Source: Bradyrhizobium guangdongense | Lineage (GTDB): Bacteria; Pseudomonadota; Alphaproteobacteria; Rhizobiales; Xanthobacteraceae | Length of the DNA: 64,000 bases | Direction of reading: 5' to 3' | Assembly: GCF_004114975.1 (NCBI RefSeq) | Contig: NZ_CP030051.1 | Coordinates: 4,526,001 to 4,590,000, forward strand | In this document: one piece after another, positions 18,399 through 26,661 of the stretch | How positions within the stretch are numbered: the stretch's first letter is position 1 | Layout: every line of letters begins with the position of its first letter | Position numbers and translations under genes: made by a program | Notes under the pieces: model-generated | The model's database searches: none | What the model was told of the DNA's origin: nothing | Seen by the model: the letters and a program-made list of their open reading frames with translations, nothing else

Positions 18399-18878
18399 AT
18401 GGTGAAACGAACCAGCTTCGAAGGCGATTCATGCCCGATCGCGCGCTCGCTTGAGGCGCTCGGCGATTGGTGGTCGCTCTTGATCATTCGCGAGGCGTTG
18501 TTCGGGCTGCGTCGCTTCGGCGAATTCCAGAACAAGCTCGGCATGGCCAAGAACATCCTGGCGGCGCGGCTGCGCTCCCTCGTCGACCACGGCATTCTCG
18601 CGACCGCCCCTGCCTCCGACGGCAGCGCCTACCAGGAATATGTGCTGACGCCGAAGGGCCGCGGCACCTTCCCGATCCTGGTGGCGCTCCGGCAATGGAG
18701 CGAGGAATTCGACGACCACCCCGAGGAGATCGCGACCATCCTGGTCGATCGCGCCAGGGGACGGCCGGTGAAGAAGCTCGAAATGCGCGCCGAGGACGGG
18801 CGATTGCTGAGTCCCGCCGATACCACGCTGAAGCCGCGGCCCGCACCGCGACGGCGGAGCAGTGCGCTCAACCGTTAA
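18399..18878 (+). CDS. HxlR family transcriptional regulator
   Basis: A 159-residue winged-helix regulator. It opens MVKRTSFEGDSCPIARSLEA with the conserved Cys, then GDWWSLLIIREALFGLRRFGEFQ, LGMAKNILAARLRSLVDHGIL and YVLTPKGRGTFPILVALRQW. A C-terminal extension of about 50 residues ends in a basic tail (RPAPRRRSSALNR). The ATG at 18399 has AGGA 8 bp upstream; an ATG at 18390 is also in frame. It is divergent from the SDR gene, with a 16-bp inverted repeat in the gap, so autoregulation and SDR control are likely. Confidence 0.9.
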   Translation: MVKRTSFEGDSCPIARSLEALGDWWSLLIIREALFGLRRFGEFQNKLGMAKNILAARLRSLVDHGILATAPASDGSAYQEYVLTPKGRGTFPILVALRQWSEEFDDHPEEIATILVDRARGRPVKKLEMRAEDGRLLSPADTTLKPRPAPRRRSSALNR

Positions 18879-18880
18879 TC

Positions 18881-19010
18881 CGTCACCCTGAGGTACTCGC
18901 CCCTTCGGCGGGCCTCGAAGGGCGACGGCCCGGCTGACAGCTCGGCCGCACATCCTTCGAGGCTTCCGGCGCGATGCTTCGCATCACGCCGCTTGCACCT
19001 CAGGATGACG
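18881..19010. repeat. Bradyrhizobium-type palindromic intergenic repeat
   Basis: The left arm CGTCACCCTGAGGT and right arm ACCTCAGGATGACG pair at 13 of 14 positions around inner stems containing CCTTCGAGGC and GCGATGCTTCGCATC. It begins 2 bp after the HxlR stop and lies between that gene and a convergent small gene. From memory this is a frequent repeat type in Bradyrhizobium (CCTGAGGTGCTCGC...CCTCAGGATGACGG). Confidence 0.6.
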
Positions 19011-19029
19011 GGACTAACGAAGGCCCCCT

Positions 19030-19278
19030 TCACGACAGCTTGCGCTTGCTCCGCAGCCGCAGATGCTCGTCGGCTTCGAGCTTGGTCATCCCCAACAGAT
19101 AATGCAGCACATCGAGCTTGTGCCGCTCGGCGAGCTTGCGCAAGGCGCCGACCTGCTCGGCGATGAAAGCCACGGCTTCATCGACGCCGCCCTCCCCCGG
19201 TTCCTCGCTGCGCGAGCCTGCCCTCGCGCCTGAAGCGGCGCGCGCCCGTTTCTTTCCTGGCTTTGCCACCAGCCCCAC
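19030..19278 (-). CDS. Hypothetical basic protein
   Basis: An 82-residue protein with a basic, low-complexity N-terminus (KPGKKRARAASGARAGSRS) and a helical C-terminal half (AVAFIAEQVGALRKLAERHKL, then YLLGMTKLEADEHLRLRSKRK). I do not recognise a family. The start is uncertain: GTG at 19278, or GTG at 19269 giving MAKPGKKRAR. It is divergent from topA. The 217 bp up to topA hold no further gene that I can see. Confidence 0.55.
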   Translation of the reverse strand: MGLVAKPGKKRARAASGARAGSRSEEPGEGGVDEAVAFIAEQVGALRKLAERHKLDVLHYLLGMTKLEADEHLRLRSKRKLS

Positions 19279-19495
19279 CCGAATCCATGCCCCACGGAAA
19301 CCTTACGCCGACATCGGCCACAACTCCAAGGTGGTATTTCGCAACTTTCTCGATATGAAACTTTTCCCAATTCGGGGGCTTTCAACACCCCTCGATTTGA
19401 CAGCGGCGGCCTCACCACCCATGTTCGGGGCGAAACGGCCGACCCGAATCTTGTCGATTTCGGCCTCAGATTTCCCCGTAAGTTACTGGAACTAC

Positions 19496-22261
19496 ATGAA
19501 TATCGTCATTGTGGAGTCGCCGGCGAAAGCCAAGACGATCAACAAATATTTGGGCTCGTCCTATGAGGTTCTGGCCTCGTTTGGCCATGTCCGCGATCTC
19601 CCGGCGAAGAACGGTTCCGTCGATCCCGACGCCAATTTCAAGATGATCTGGGAGGTCGACCCCAAGGCAGCTGGCCGGCTCAACGACATCGCCAAGTCCC
19701 TGAAGGGTGCCGACCGCCTGATTCTGGCCACCGACCCTGATCGCGAGGGCGAGGCCATCTCCTGGCACGTGCTGGAGGTGATGAAGGAGAAGCGCGCGCT
19801 GAAGGATCAGAAGATCGAGCGCGTGGTGTTCAACGCCATCACCAAGCAGGCCGTCACGGACGCGATGAAGCATCCGCGCCAGATCGACGGCGCGCTGGTC
19901 GACGCCTATATGGCGCGCCGTGCGCTCGACTACCTGGTCGGCTTTACTCTCTCCCCCGTGCTGTGGCGCAAGCTTCCGGGCGCCCGCTCGGCCGGCCGCG
20001 TGCAGTCGGTGGCGCTGCGCCTGGTCTGCGACCGCGAACTCGAGATCGAAAAGTTCGTGCCGCGTGAGTACTGGTCGCTGATCGCGACGCTGCTGACGCC
20101 GCGGGGCGAGGCCTTCGAGGCGCGTCTGGTCGGCGCCGACGGCAAGAAGATCCAGCGTCTCGACATCGGCACCGGCGCGGAAGCCGAAGACTTCAAGAAG
20201 GCCCTGGAGCTGGCGACCTATGCGGTCACGGCGGTCGATGCCAAGCCGGCGCGCCGCAATCCGCAGGCGCCCTTCACCACCTCGACCTTGCAGCAGGAAG
20301 CCAGCCGCAAATACGGCTTTGCGCCCGCGCACACGATGCGCATCGCCCAACGCCTCTATGAAGGCATCGACATCGGCGGCGAGACCACCGGACTCATTAC
20401 TTATATGCGTACCGACGGCGTGCAGATCGCCCCCGAGGCGATCACCCAGGCGCGCAAGGTAATCGGCGAGGATTACGGCAAGGCCTATGTGCCCGACGCC
20501 CCGCGCCAGTACCAGGCCAAGGCCAAGAACGCCCAGGAAGCGCACGAAGCAATCCGCCCGACCGACCTCTCCCGCCGTCCTGATAGCATGAGCCGCAAGC
20601 TCGATTCCGATCAGGCGCGGCTATATGAGCTGATCTGGAAACGCACCATCGCGAGCCAGATGGAATCCGCCGAGCTCGAGCGCACCACCGTCGATATCAC
20701 GGCGAAAGCCGGCGGTCGCACCCTGGAGCTGCGCGCCACCGGCCAGGTCGTCAAGTTCGACGGCTTTCTGACGCTCTACCAGGAAGGCCGCGACGACGAG
20801 GAGGACGAAGACTCGCGCCGGCTGCCCGCCATGAGCCAGGGCGAGGCGATCAAGCGCGAGTCACTGTCGGTCACCCAGCATTTCACCGAGCCGCCGCCGC
20901 GCTTCTCCGAGGCTTCGCTGGTCAAGCGGATGGAAGAGCTCGGCATCGGCCGGCCCTCGACCTATGCCTCGATCCTCCAGGTGCTGAAGGACCGCGGCTA
21001 CGTCAAGCTGGAGAAGAAGCGTCTGCACGGCGAGGACAAGGGCCGCGTCGTGGTCGCATTCCTCGAAAGCTTCTTCAACCGCTACGTCGAATACGATTTT
21101 ACGGCCAATCTGGAGGAGCAGCTCGACCGCATCTCCAACAACGAAATCTCCTGGCAAGAGGTGCTGAAGGATTTCTGGACCGGCTTCATCGGCGCGGTCG
21201 ACGAGATCAAGGATCTGCGCGTCGCACAGGTGCTCGACGTGCTCGACGAGATGCTGGGTCAGCACATCTATCCGCCGCGTGCCGATGGCGGCGATATCAG
21301 GCAGTGCCCGAGCTGCGGCACCGGCCGGCTCAATCTGAAGGCCGGCAAGTTCGGCGCCTTCGTCGGCTGCTCCAACTATCCGGAGTGCCGCTACACGCGG
21401 CAGCTCGCCGCCGACAGTGAGCAGACGGCCGACCGTTCGCTCGGCCAGGATCCCGACACGGGCCGCGATGTCTGGGTGAAGGCCGGCCGCTTCGGCCCCT
21501 ACATCCAGCTCGGCGAGCAGAAGGATTATGAGGAAGGCGAGAAGCCGAAGCGCGCGGGCATCCCCAAGGGCACCTCGCCTGCCGATGTCGACCTCGAGCT
21601 TGCGCTGAAGCTGTTGTCGCTGCCGCGCGAGATCGGCAAACATCCGGAGACCGGTCAGCCGATCACGGCGGGCCTCGGCCGCTTCGGGCCGTTCGTGAAG
21701 CACGAGAAGACCTATGCCAGCCTCGAGGCCGGCGACGAGGTCTTCGACATCGGCCTCAACCGGGCCGTGACGCTGATCGCGGAGAAGGTTGCCAAGGGGC
21801 CGAGCCGTCGCTTCGGCGCCGATCCCGGCAAGGCGCTCGGCGACCATCCGACGCTCGGCACCGTCACCGTCAAGAGTGGCCGCTATGGCGCCTACGTCAC
21901 CGCTGGCGGCGTCAACGCGACGATTCCGGCCGAGTTCGAAAAGGACACCGTCACGCTGGCACAGGCGATCGCGTTGATCGACGAGCGCGCGGCCAAAGGC
22001 GGCGGGAAGACCAAGGCAAAGAAGGCAGCGAAGCCGGCCAAGGCCAAGAAGGCTGCAGAGAAAGCTGCGGACGGCGAGGACGCCGCGCCGAAGCCGAAGA
22101 AAGCGGCCGTGAAGAAAGCGGCCAAACCGAAAACCGAATCCACCAGCAAGGCGCGCGCAGGCGTGGCGCCGACGGCCAAGACTTCAGCGGTCAAGACCTC
22201 GGCGACCAAGTCAGCTGGCGCAGCCAAAGCTCCGGCCAAGAAGAGTGCCGGCACCAATTAG
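19496..22261 (+). CDS. topA: DNA topoisomerase I
   Basis: A 921-residue type IA topoisomerase that relaxes negative supercoils. The TOPRIM domain begins at MNIVIVESPAKAKTINKYLG and includes DPDREGEAISWHVLE. The active-site Tyr is in GLITYMRTDGVQI, and GIGRPSTYASILQVLKDRGY follows. There is one four-Cys zinc ribbon (CPSCGTGRLNL...GCSNYPECRY), then several Cys-less ribbon-like repeats (GRFGPYIQLG, GRFGPFVKHE, SGRYGAYVTAGG). The protein ends in a tail of about 90 residues of Lys/Ala. The frame is open far upstream, but the ATG at 19496 gives the universal MN/KIVIVESPAKA start. rnr follows 7 bp later. Confidence 0.95.
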   Translation: MNIVIVESPAKAKTINKYLGSSYEVLASFGHVRDLPAKNGSVDPDANFKMIWEVDPKAAGRLNDIAKSLKGADRLILATDPDREGEAISWHVLEVMKEKRALKDQKIERVVFNAITKQAVTDAMKHPRQIDGALVDAYMARRALDYLVGFTLSPVLWRKLPGARSAGRVQSVALRLVCDRELEIEKFVPREYWSLIATLLTPRGEAFEARLVGADGKKIQRLDIGTGAEAEDFKKALELATYAVTAVDAKPARRNPQAPFTTSTLQQEASRKYGFAPAHTMRIAQRLYEGIDIGGETTGLITYMRTDGVQIAPEAITQARKVIGEDYGKAYVPDAPRQYQAKAKNAQEAHEAIRPTDLSRRPDSMSRKLDSDQARLYELIWKRTIASQMESAELERTTVDITAKAGGRTLELRATGQVVKFDGFLTLYQEGRDDEEDEDSRRLPAMSQGEAIKRESLSVTQHFTEPPPRFSEASLVKRMEELGIGRPSTYASILQVLKDRGYVKLEKKRLHGEDKGRVVVAFLESFFNRYVEYDFTANLEEQLDRISNNEISWQEVLKDFWTGFIGAVDEIKDLRVAQVLDVLDEMLGQHIYPPRADGGDIRQCPSCGTGRLNLKAGKFGAFVGCSNYPECRYTRQLAADSEQTADRSLGQDPDTGRDVWVKAGRFGPYIQLGEQKDYEEGEKPKRAGIPKGTSPADVDLELALKLLSLPREIGKHPETGQPITAGLGRFGPFVKHEKTYASLEAGDEVFDIGLNRAVTLIAEKVAKGPSRRFGADPGKALGDHPTLGTVTVKSGRYGAYVTAGGVNATIPAEFEKDTVTLAQAIALIDERAAKGGGKTKAKKAAKPAKAKKAAEKAADGEDAAPKPKKAAVKKAAKPKTESTSKARAGVAPTAKTSAVKTSATKSAGAAKAPAKKSAGTN

Positions 22262-22268
22262 AGGTTAA

Positions 22269-24614
22269 GTGAAACGCAAGAATGACCGTGGCTTTCCCGA
22301 GAGGCAGGCCATCGTCGCCTTCATCAAGGCACATCCAGGAAAGGTCGGAACCCGCGACATCGCGCGCGAGTTCGGCCTGAAGAACGCCGATCGCATCGAG
22401 CTCAAGCGCATGCTGCGCGAGCTTGCCGATGACGGCACCATCAAGAAAAAGCGCCACACCGTCTCCGAGCCGGACAGCCTGCCGCCGACGCTGGTCGCCG
22501 ACATCACCGGCCGTGACCGCGACGGCGAGCTGATCGCCTCCCCTACCGAATGGGACGAGGTCGAGAGCGGCGAACCGCCAAAGATTCTCATCGAGATGCC
22601 GCGCCGGCCCAAGCCCGGCACCGCCGCAGGCGTAGGCGATCGCGCGCTGCTGCGGGTCGAACGCACGGACGAGACCGAGGGACCGGCCTATCGCGGCCGC
22701 GTCATCAAGGTGTTCGACAAGGCCAAGAGCCGCATCCTCGGCGTGTTCCGCGAGCTCCCCGAAGGCGGCGGACGGCTCGTGCCCGTCGACAAGAAGATGG
22801 CGGACCGCGAGCTGAACATCGCCGCGGCCGACACCAAGGGCGCGCAGGACGGCGATCTCGTCAGCGTCGATATCGTTCGCACCCGCAGCTTTGGCCTCGC
22901 CTCCGGCCGGGTGAAAGAAAAGCTGGGCTCGGTCAAGAGCGAGAAGGCGATCAGCCTGATCGCGATCTATGCCCACGACATTCCGCTGCAATTTTCCTCC
23001 GCCGCCGAGCGCGAGGCGGAAGCGGCCGAGCCCGCCAATCTGAAGGGACGCGAGGACTGGCGCGACGTTCCGCTCGTCACGATCGATCCGCCCGACGCCA
23101 AGGATCACGACGACGCGGTGCATGCGCAGACAGACCCCGATCCGAACAACAAGGGCGGCTTCATCGTCGATGTCGCCATTGCCGATGTGAGTTTTTACGT
23201 GCGGCCGGGCACCGCGCTCGACCGCGATGCGCTCGACCGCGGCAATTCGGTCTATTTCCCCGACCGCGTCGTGCCGATGCTGCCCGAGCGCATCTCCAAC
23301 AATCTCTGCTCGCTGGTACCGGGCGAGCCGCGCGGCGCACTCGCCGTGCGGATGATCATTGCGCCTGACGGGCGCAAGCGCTCGCACAGCTTTCATCGCA
23401 TCCTGATGCGTTCAGCCGCCAAGCTGAATTACGCGCAGGCACAAGCCGCGATCGACGGCAGGCCTGATGACACCACCGGCCCCCTGCTCGATCCGATCCT
23501 GAAACCGCTTTACGCCGCCTACGCCTGCGTCAAGCGTGCACGCGACGAGCGCGATCCACTCAATCTCGATCTGCCCGAACGCAAGATTCTCCTCAAGAGC
23601 GACGGCACGGTCGACCGCGTGGTCGTCCCTGAACGGCTCGACGCGCACAAGCTGATCGAGGAGTTCATGATCCTCGCCAACGTCGCCGCGGCCGAGATGC
23701 TGGAGAAGAAATCGCTCCCGCTGATCTACCGCGTGCATGACGAGCCGACGCTGGAGAAAGTCCACGCGCTCTCCGAATTCCTGGAGACGCTCGACGTTCC
23801 CTTTGCCAAATCAGGTGCGCTGCGTCCCACGCTGTTCAACCGCGTGCTGGCCCAGCTCGAAGGCCATGATTATTACCCGCTGGTGAGCGAGGTCGTGCTG
23901 CGCGCGCAGGCGCAGGCCGAATACTCCTCCGAGAATTACGGGCATTTCGGCCTGAACCTTCGCCGCTACGCGCATTTCACCTCGCCGATCCGCCGCTATG
24001 CCGACCTCGTCGTGCACCGCGCGCTTGTCCGCGCCCTCGGCCTTGGCGAAGGCGCGCTGCCCGACAGCGAGACGCCTGAAACGCTCGGCGAAGTGGCCGC
24101 GCACATTTCGCTGACCGAGCGTCGCGCGATGAAGGCGGAGCGCGAGACCGTCGACCGCCTGATCGCCCATCACCTCGCCGACCGCATCGGCGCGAGCTTC
24201 CAGGGCCGTGTCTCCGGCGTCACCCGCGCAGGGCTGTTCGTCAAGCTGAGCGAGACCGGCGCCGACGGGCTGATCCCGATCCGGTCCCTCGGCACGGAAT
24301 ATTTCAACTATGACGAGAGCCGCCACGCGCTGATCGGCACGCGCAGCGGCACCATGTACCAGCTGGGCGACGTCGTCGACATCAGGCTGATCGAAGCTGC
24401 TCCCGTCGCCGGCGCGCTGCGTTTCGAGCTGCTGTCATCCTCCAGCGAGACCAGCCCGCGCGAGCGCAGGCGTCCCGGCGGGCAACGCCGCCCCTCGTTC
24501 AAGGCCCATCCCGGCCGCAGCCCGGATAAAAAACGCAAGCCGCCGAAACCAAAATCCGGCAAAGCGAGGGGCAAGGGAAAGAACAAGGGCTCTTCAAATC
24601 GGGCTTCGAAATAG
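22269..24614 (+). CDS. rnr: Ribonuclease R with IS-altered C-terminus
   Basis: A 781-residue 3'-5' exoribonuclease. An N-terminal helix-turn-helix (GTRDIAREFGLKNADRIELKR) precedes cold-shock domains. The RNB catalytic motif is VTIDPPDAKDHDDAVHA and the S1 domain begins near GASFQGRVSGVTRAGLF. The C-terminus is Lys/Pro/Gly-rich. The start is a GTG 7 bp after the topA stop with GAGG upstream. The last seven residues (SSNRASK) and the stop lie inside the IS110-type element. The apparent original end, a Gly/Lys-rich stretch finishing GKAW and a TGA, is now at 26151-26201. The catalytic core is intact, so exonuclease activity is expected; tail functions may be changed. Confidence 0.92.
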   Translation: MKRKNDRGFPERQAIVAFIKAHPGKVGTRDIAREFGLKNADRIELKRMLRELADDGTIKKKRHTVSEPDSLPPTLVADITGRDRDGELIASPTEWDEVESGEPPKILIEMPRRPKPGTAAGVGDRALLRVERTDETEGPAYRGRVIKVFDKAKSRILGVFRELPEGGGRLVPVDKKMADRELNIAAADTKGAQDGDLVSVDIVRTRSFGLASGRVKEKLGSVKSEKAISLIAIYAHDIPLQFSSAAEREAEAAEPANLKGREDWRDVPLVTIDPPDAKDHDDAVHAQTDPDPNNKGGFIVDVAIADVSFYVRPGTALDRDALDRGNSVYFPDRVVPMLPERISNNLCSLVPGEPRGALAVRMIIAPDGRKRSHSFHRILMRSAAKLNYAQAQAAIDGRPDDTTGPLLDPILKPLYAAYACVKRARDERDPLNLDLPERKILLKSDGTVDRVVVPERLDAHKLIEEFMILANVAAAEMLEKKSLPLIYRVHDEPTLEKVHALSEFLETLDVPFAKSGALRPTLFNRVLAQLEGHDYYPLVSEVVLRAQAQAEYSSENYGHFGLNLRRYAHFTSPIRRYADLVVHRALVRALGLGEGALPDSETPETLGEVAAHISLTERRAMKAERETVDRLIAHHLADRIGASFQGRVSGVTRAGLFVKLSETGADGLIPIRSLGTEYFNYDESRHALIGTRSGTMYQLGDVVDIRLIEAAPVAGALRFELLSSSSETSPRERRRPGGQRRPSFKAHPGRSPDKKRKPPKPKSGKARGKGKNKGSSNRASK
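24597..24604. repeat. Left sub-terminal inverted repeat of the IS
   Basis: AATCGGGC, exactly complementary to GCCCGATT at 26138-26145. It starts 6 bp inside the proposed left boundary. The match is only 8 bp long, so it gains weight mainly from its position and from the disrupted rnr frame. Confidence 0.55.
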
Positions 24615-24699
24615 CGGTGCACGGGGATAATGCGGCCGTGGCCAAATCCGGAGCCTGGTGCAACGACTTGGAAGGTCGTTGCCACACAGGAGAGCTCCG

Positions 24700-25764
24700 A
24701 TGAAACTCTATGTTGGATTGGACGTCGGTCTTGAAGAAACCAGCCTTTGCATCGTCGACAGCGAGGGCCTCACGGTCCGCGAAGTTAAGGTCAGCACCGA
24801 GCCAGAGGCGATCCGCTCCGCTGTGGAGAACTACGCGGATCGCCTCGATAGAGTGGGAGTCGAGGCGTCATCGCTTGGTATCTGGCTGTATCGCGAATTG
24901 CAGCCAGCCGGGCTTCCAATCATCGTCGTGGAGGCACGCCACATGCGCGTTTCGCTGTCGACGATGCGCAACAAGACGGACCGAAACGATGCACGCGGCA
25001 TCGCGCAGATGATGCGGTTGGGCTGGTACCGTGCCGTCCATGTCAAGAATATCGACATGCAAAAAATGCGCACGTTGTTGACGAACCGGAAGCTGCTCAA
25101 GCGCAAATTGATCGACCTCGAGAACCACGTTCGGGGGGCACTGCGGGCCTATGGATTGCTGGTCGGAACGGTTGCCCGAGGTGCCTACGAAGCTCGCATC
25201 CGCGAACTGATCGAGCATTGCGACCCGGTTTTTGTGATGTCTATCCAGGTCATGTTGGACGTGCGCCGCGCTCTCCTCGAGGGCTACGATCGGCTACATC
25301 GCGTGCTCCTGCAGGTGGTCCAGCATGATCCTGTTTGCCGGCGCCTGATGACAGTTCCGGGTGTCGGTCCGGTCGTTGCCTTGTCGTTCAAAGTTGGCGT
25401 TGATGATCCTCATCGCTTTACCCGATCACGCACCGTGGGCGCCCATTTTGGGCTGACGCCGAAGCGTCACCAGTCTGGGACGTCGATCGATTTTGAAGGT
25501 CATATCAGCAAACAGGGCGATATCTCGGTGCGGGAGGCGCTATGCGAAGCAGCTGCAAGTCTGCTGCTGCGAGTCAGGAAATGGTCGGCGTTGCGAGCGT
25601 GGGGCCTGCGGATCGCCAAGCGTTCGAGCATGCTGTGTGCGATTGCCGCGGTCGCACGAAAGCTCGCATGCATTCTGCACCGGATGTGGATCAACGAAAC
25701 CGATTTCAACGTCGGATTCGGCGCCAAGATCACGCAGCGGCTGCGCCTAAAACCGGCGCAATAG
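24700..25764 (+). CDS. IS110 family transposase
   Basis: A 354-residue DEDD transposase. The N-terminal RuvC-like domain has Asp8 (YVGLDVGLEET), Glu55 (VGVEASSLG) and Asp94/Asp97 (NKTDRNDARGIAQ). The C-terminal Tnp_20 domain has TVPGVGPVVALSF, then FTRSRTVGAHFGLTPKRHQSG containing the candidate nucleophilic serines 243 and 259. The ATG at 24700 follows AGGAGAG by 5 bp; a longer frame back to 24658 lacks a ribosome-binding site. The gene is full length with no frameshift, so the element may still be active. Family members recombine DNA under guidance of an element-encoded RNA. Confidence 0.93.
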   Translation: MKLYVGLDVGLEETSLCIVDSEGLTVREVKVSTEPEAIRSAVENYADRLDRVGVEASSLGIWLYRELQPAGLPIIVVEARHMRVSLSTMRNKTDRNDARGIAQMMRLGWYRAVHVKNIDMQKMRTLLTNRKLLKRKLIDLENHVRGALRAYGLLVGTVARGAYEARIRELIEHCDPVFVMSIQVMLDVRRALLEGYDRLHRVLLQVVQHDPVCRRLMTVPGVGPVVALSFKVGVDDPHRFTRSRTVGAHFGLTPKRHQSGTSIDFEGHISKQGDISVREALCEAAASLLLRVRKWSALRAWGLRIAKRSSMLCAIAAVARKLACILHRMWINETDFNVGFGAKITQRLRLKPAQ

Positions 25765-26137
25765 CCGCTGAGCAGCCGAGCATAGAAAGCGCTGGGTTTG
25801 TGCCCGGCATGTTGAGGAGGAACGAAATTAGAGATCCGCGCGCGCGGTGAGCGGTCCCCCTGGCGGGGCCGCGAAACGGGGAATGTCCGCTATCTCTTGC
25901 CTGCTGCCGCCCTTCGGGGACGAGAGCGCAAAACTGCTTGGACAGCCCTGTTTACGAACCTGATGAAGAGCATGCGACGGCCGAAGTGCTGAACGCGAAG
26001 GAACGCATGGACCCCGCCTGGTGAATGCACGTCGCGTACGCGGCTGTGGTGAAGTTGTGCGTTGTTGCTGCAGGGAGTCGGTAATGGCTGAAGTACGAAG
26101 AGTCGAAGAAAAGCGTAGGAATGAGTTGACTTTGCCC
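25765..26137 (+). ncRNA. Candidate guide (bridge/seek) RNA region of the IS
   Basis: This 373-bp segment between the transposase stop and the right terminal repeat has no convincing ORF. IS1111-type elements are reported to encode their RNA guide in this interval. A strong hairpin is visible at 25851-25872 (GCGGTCCCC ... GGGGCCGC, loop CTGGC, one bulge). I could not identify target- or donor-binding loops by eye, so RNA ends and strand are inferred from the family. Confidence 0.4.
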
Positions 26138-26150
26138 GCCCGATTAGGAA

Positions 26151-26201
26151 GGCAAGAGTAAAGGAACCAAGGGCAAAGGGAAGAAGGGCAAGGCATGGTG
26201 A
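26151..26201 (+). pseudogene. rnr: Stranded original 3' end of rnr
   Basis: Read in frame, this stretch gives Gly-Lys-Ser-Lys-Gly-Thr followed by a Lys/Gly run ending GKAW and TGA (26199-26201). Its composition continues the KARGKGKNKG end of RNase R before the insertion at about 24590. The stop lies 2 bp before the ATG at 26204 of the DUF983 gene, so rnr and that gene were probably adjacent and coupled before the IS arrived. It is no longer translated as part of RNase R. Confidence 0.6.
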
Positions 26202-26203
26202 CG

Positions 26204-26635
26204 ATGAGCACAGTTCCGAAGATCTGGACGCGCGAGACCGGCCTCGTCGAGAAGCGCGATCTCTTTGCCGCGATGAAACGCGGTTTCCGCGGCCGCTGCC
26301 CGCGCTGCGGCGAGGGAAAGCTGTTTCGCGCCTTCCTGAAGACCGCGGACAATTGCTCGGTCTGCGACCTCGACTTCACGCCGCATCGCGCCGACGACCT
26401 GCCCGCCTATCTCGTCATCGTCATCGTCGGCCATATCGTCGTGCCCACGATCCTCTGGATCGAGACCAATTACACGACGCCGGTCTGGCTCAGCTTCGTG
26501 GCCTATCTGCCCTTCACCTTCTTCGCCTCGCTCGGGCTGTTGCAGCCGGTGAAGGGAGCTGTGGTCGGCTTGCAATGGGCTCTGCGCATGCACGGGTTTG
26601 ACGACAACCCGCCGGATGGTATTCCGCCTGTGTAA
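26204..26635 (+). CDS. DUF983 family membrane protein
   Basis: A 143-residue protein with a zinc-ribbon-like N-terminus (FRGRCPRCGEGKLFRAF, then CSVCDLDFTPHRADD, four Cys) followed by two hydrophobic helices (LPAYLVIVIVGHIVVPTIL; FVAYLPFTFFASLGLLQP). This is the DUF983 pattern, of unknown function. Starts at 26195 (ATG) or 26204 (ATG) are both possible. The original rnr stop lies at 26199-26201. Transcription once came through rnr and may now depend on the IS or a local promoter. Confidence 0.85.
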   Translation: MSTVPKIWTRETGLVEKRDLFAAMKRGFRGRCPRCGEGKLFRAFLKTADNCSVCDLDFTPHRADDLPAYLVIVIVGHIVVPTILWIETNYTTPVWLSFVAYLPFTFFASLGLLQPVKGAVVGLQWALRMHGFDDNPPDGIPPV

Positions 26636-26661
26636 GCAAATAAAAGCGTTCGGGTGAGGAC

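Larger units (their letters stand above)
24591..26147 (+). mobile_element. IS110-family (IS1111-type) insertion sequence
   Basis: About 1.56 kb inserted in the 3' end of rnr. Sub-terminal inverted repeats AATCGGGC (24597-24604) and GCCCGATT (26138-26145) lie 6 bp and about 2-3 bp inside the proposed ends, the asymmetric spacing known for IS1111-type elements. One transposase gene occupies 24700-25764. The left non-coding end is short (about 110 bp) and the right one long (about 380 bp), again as in IS1111. Joining the host sequence at 24590 and 26148 restores an rnr reading frame ending in a Lys/Gly-rich tail. Boundaries are uncertain by a few bases, and no target duplication is evident. Confidence 0.7.

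Noticed and set aside
24658..24700. Upstream extension of the transposase (14 extra residues)
   Set aside because: The ATG at 24700 has a good ribosome-binding site and gives the normal IS110 N-terminus; the extension falls in the IS left end.
25828..26379. 183-residue minus-strand open frame across the right end of the IS
   Set aside because: It crosses the IS boundary and the DUF983 gene, is Arg/Ser/Pro-rich, and lacks a family match or ribosome-binding site.
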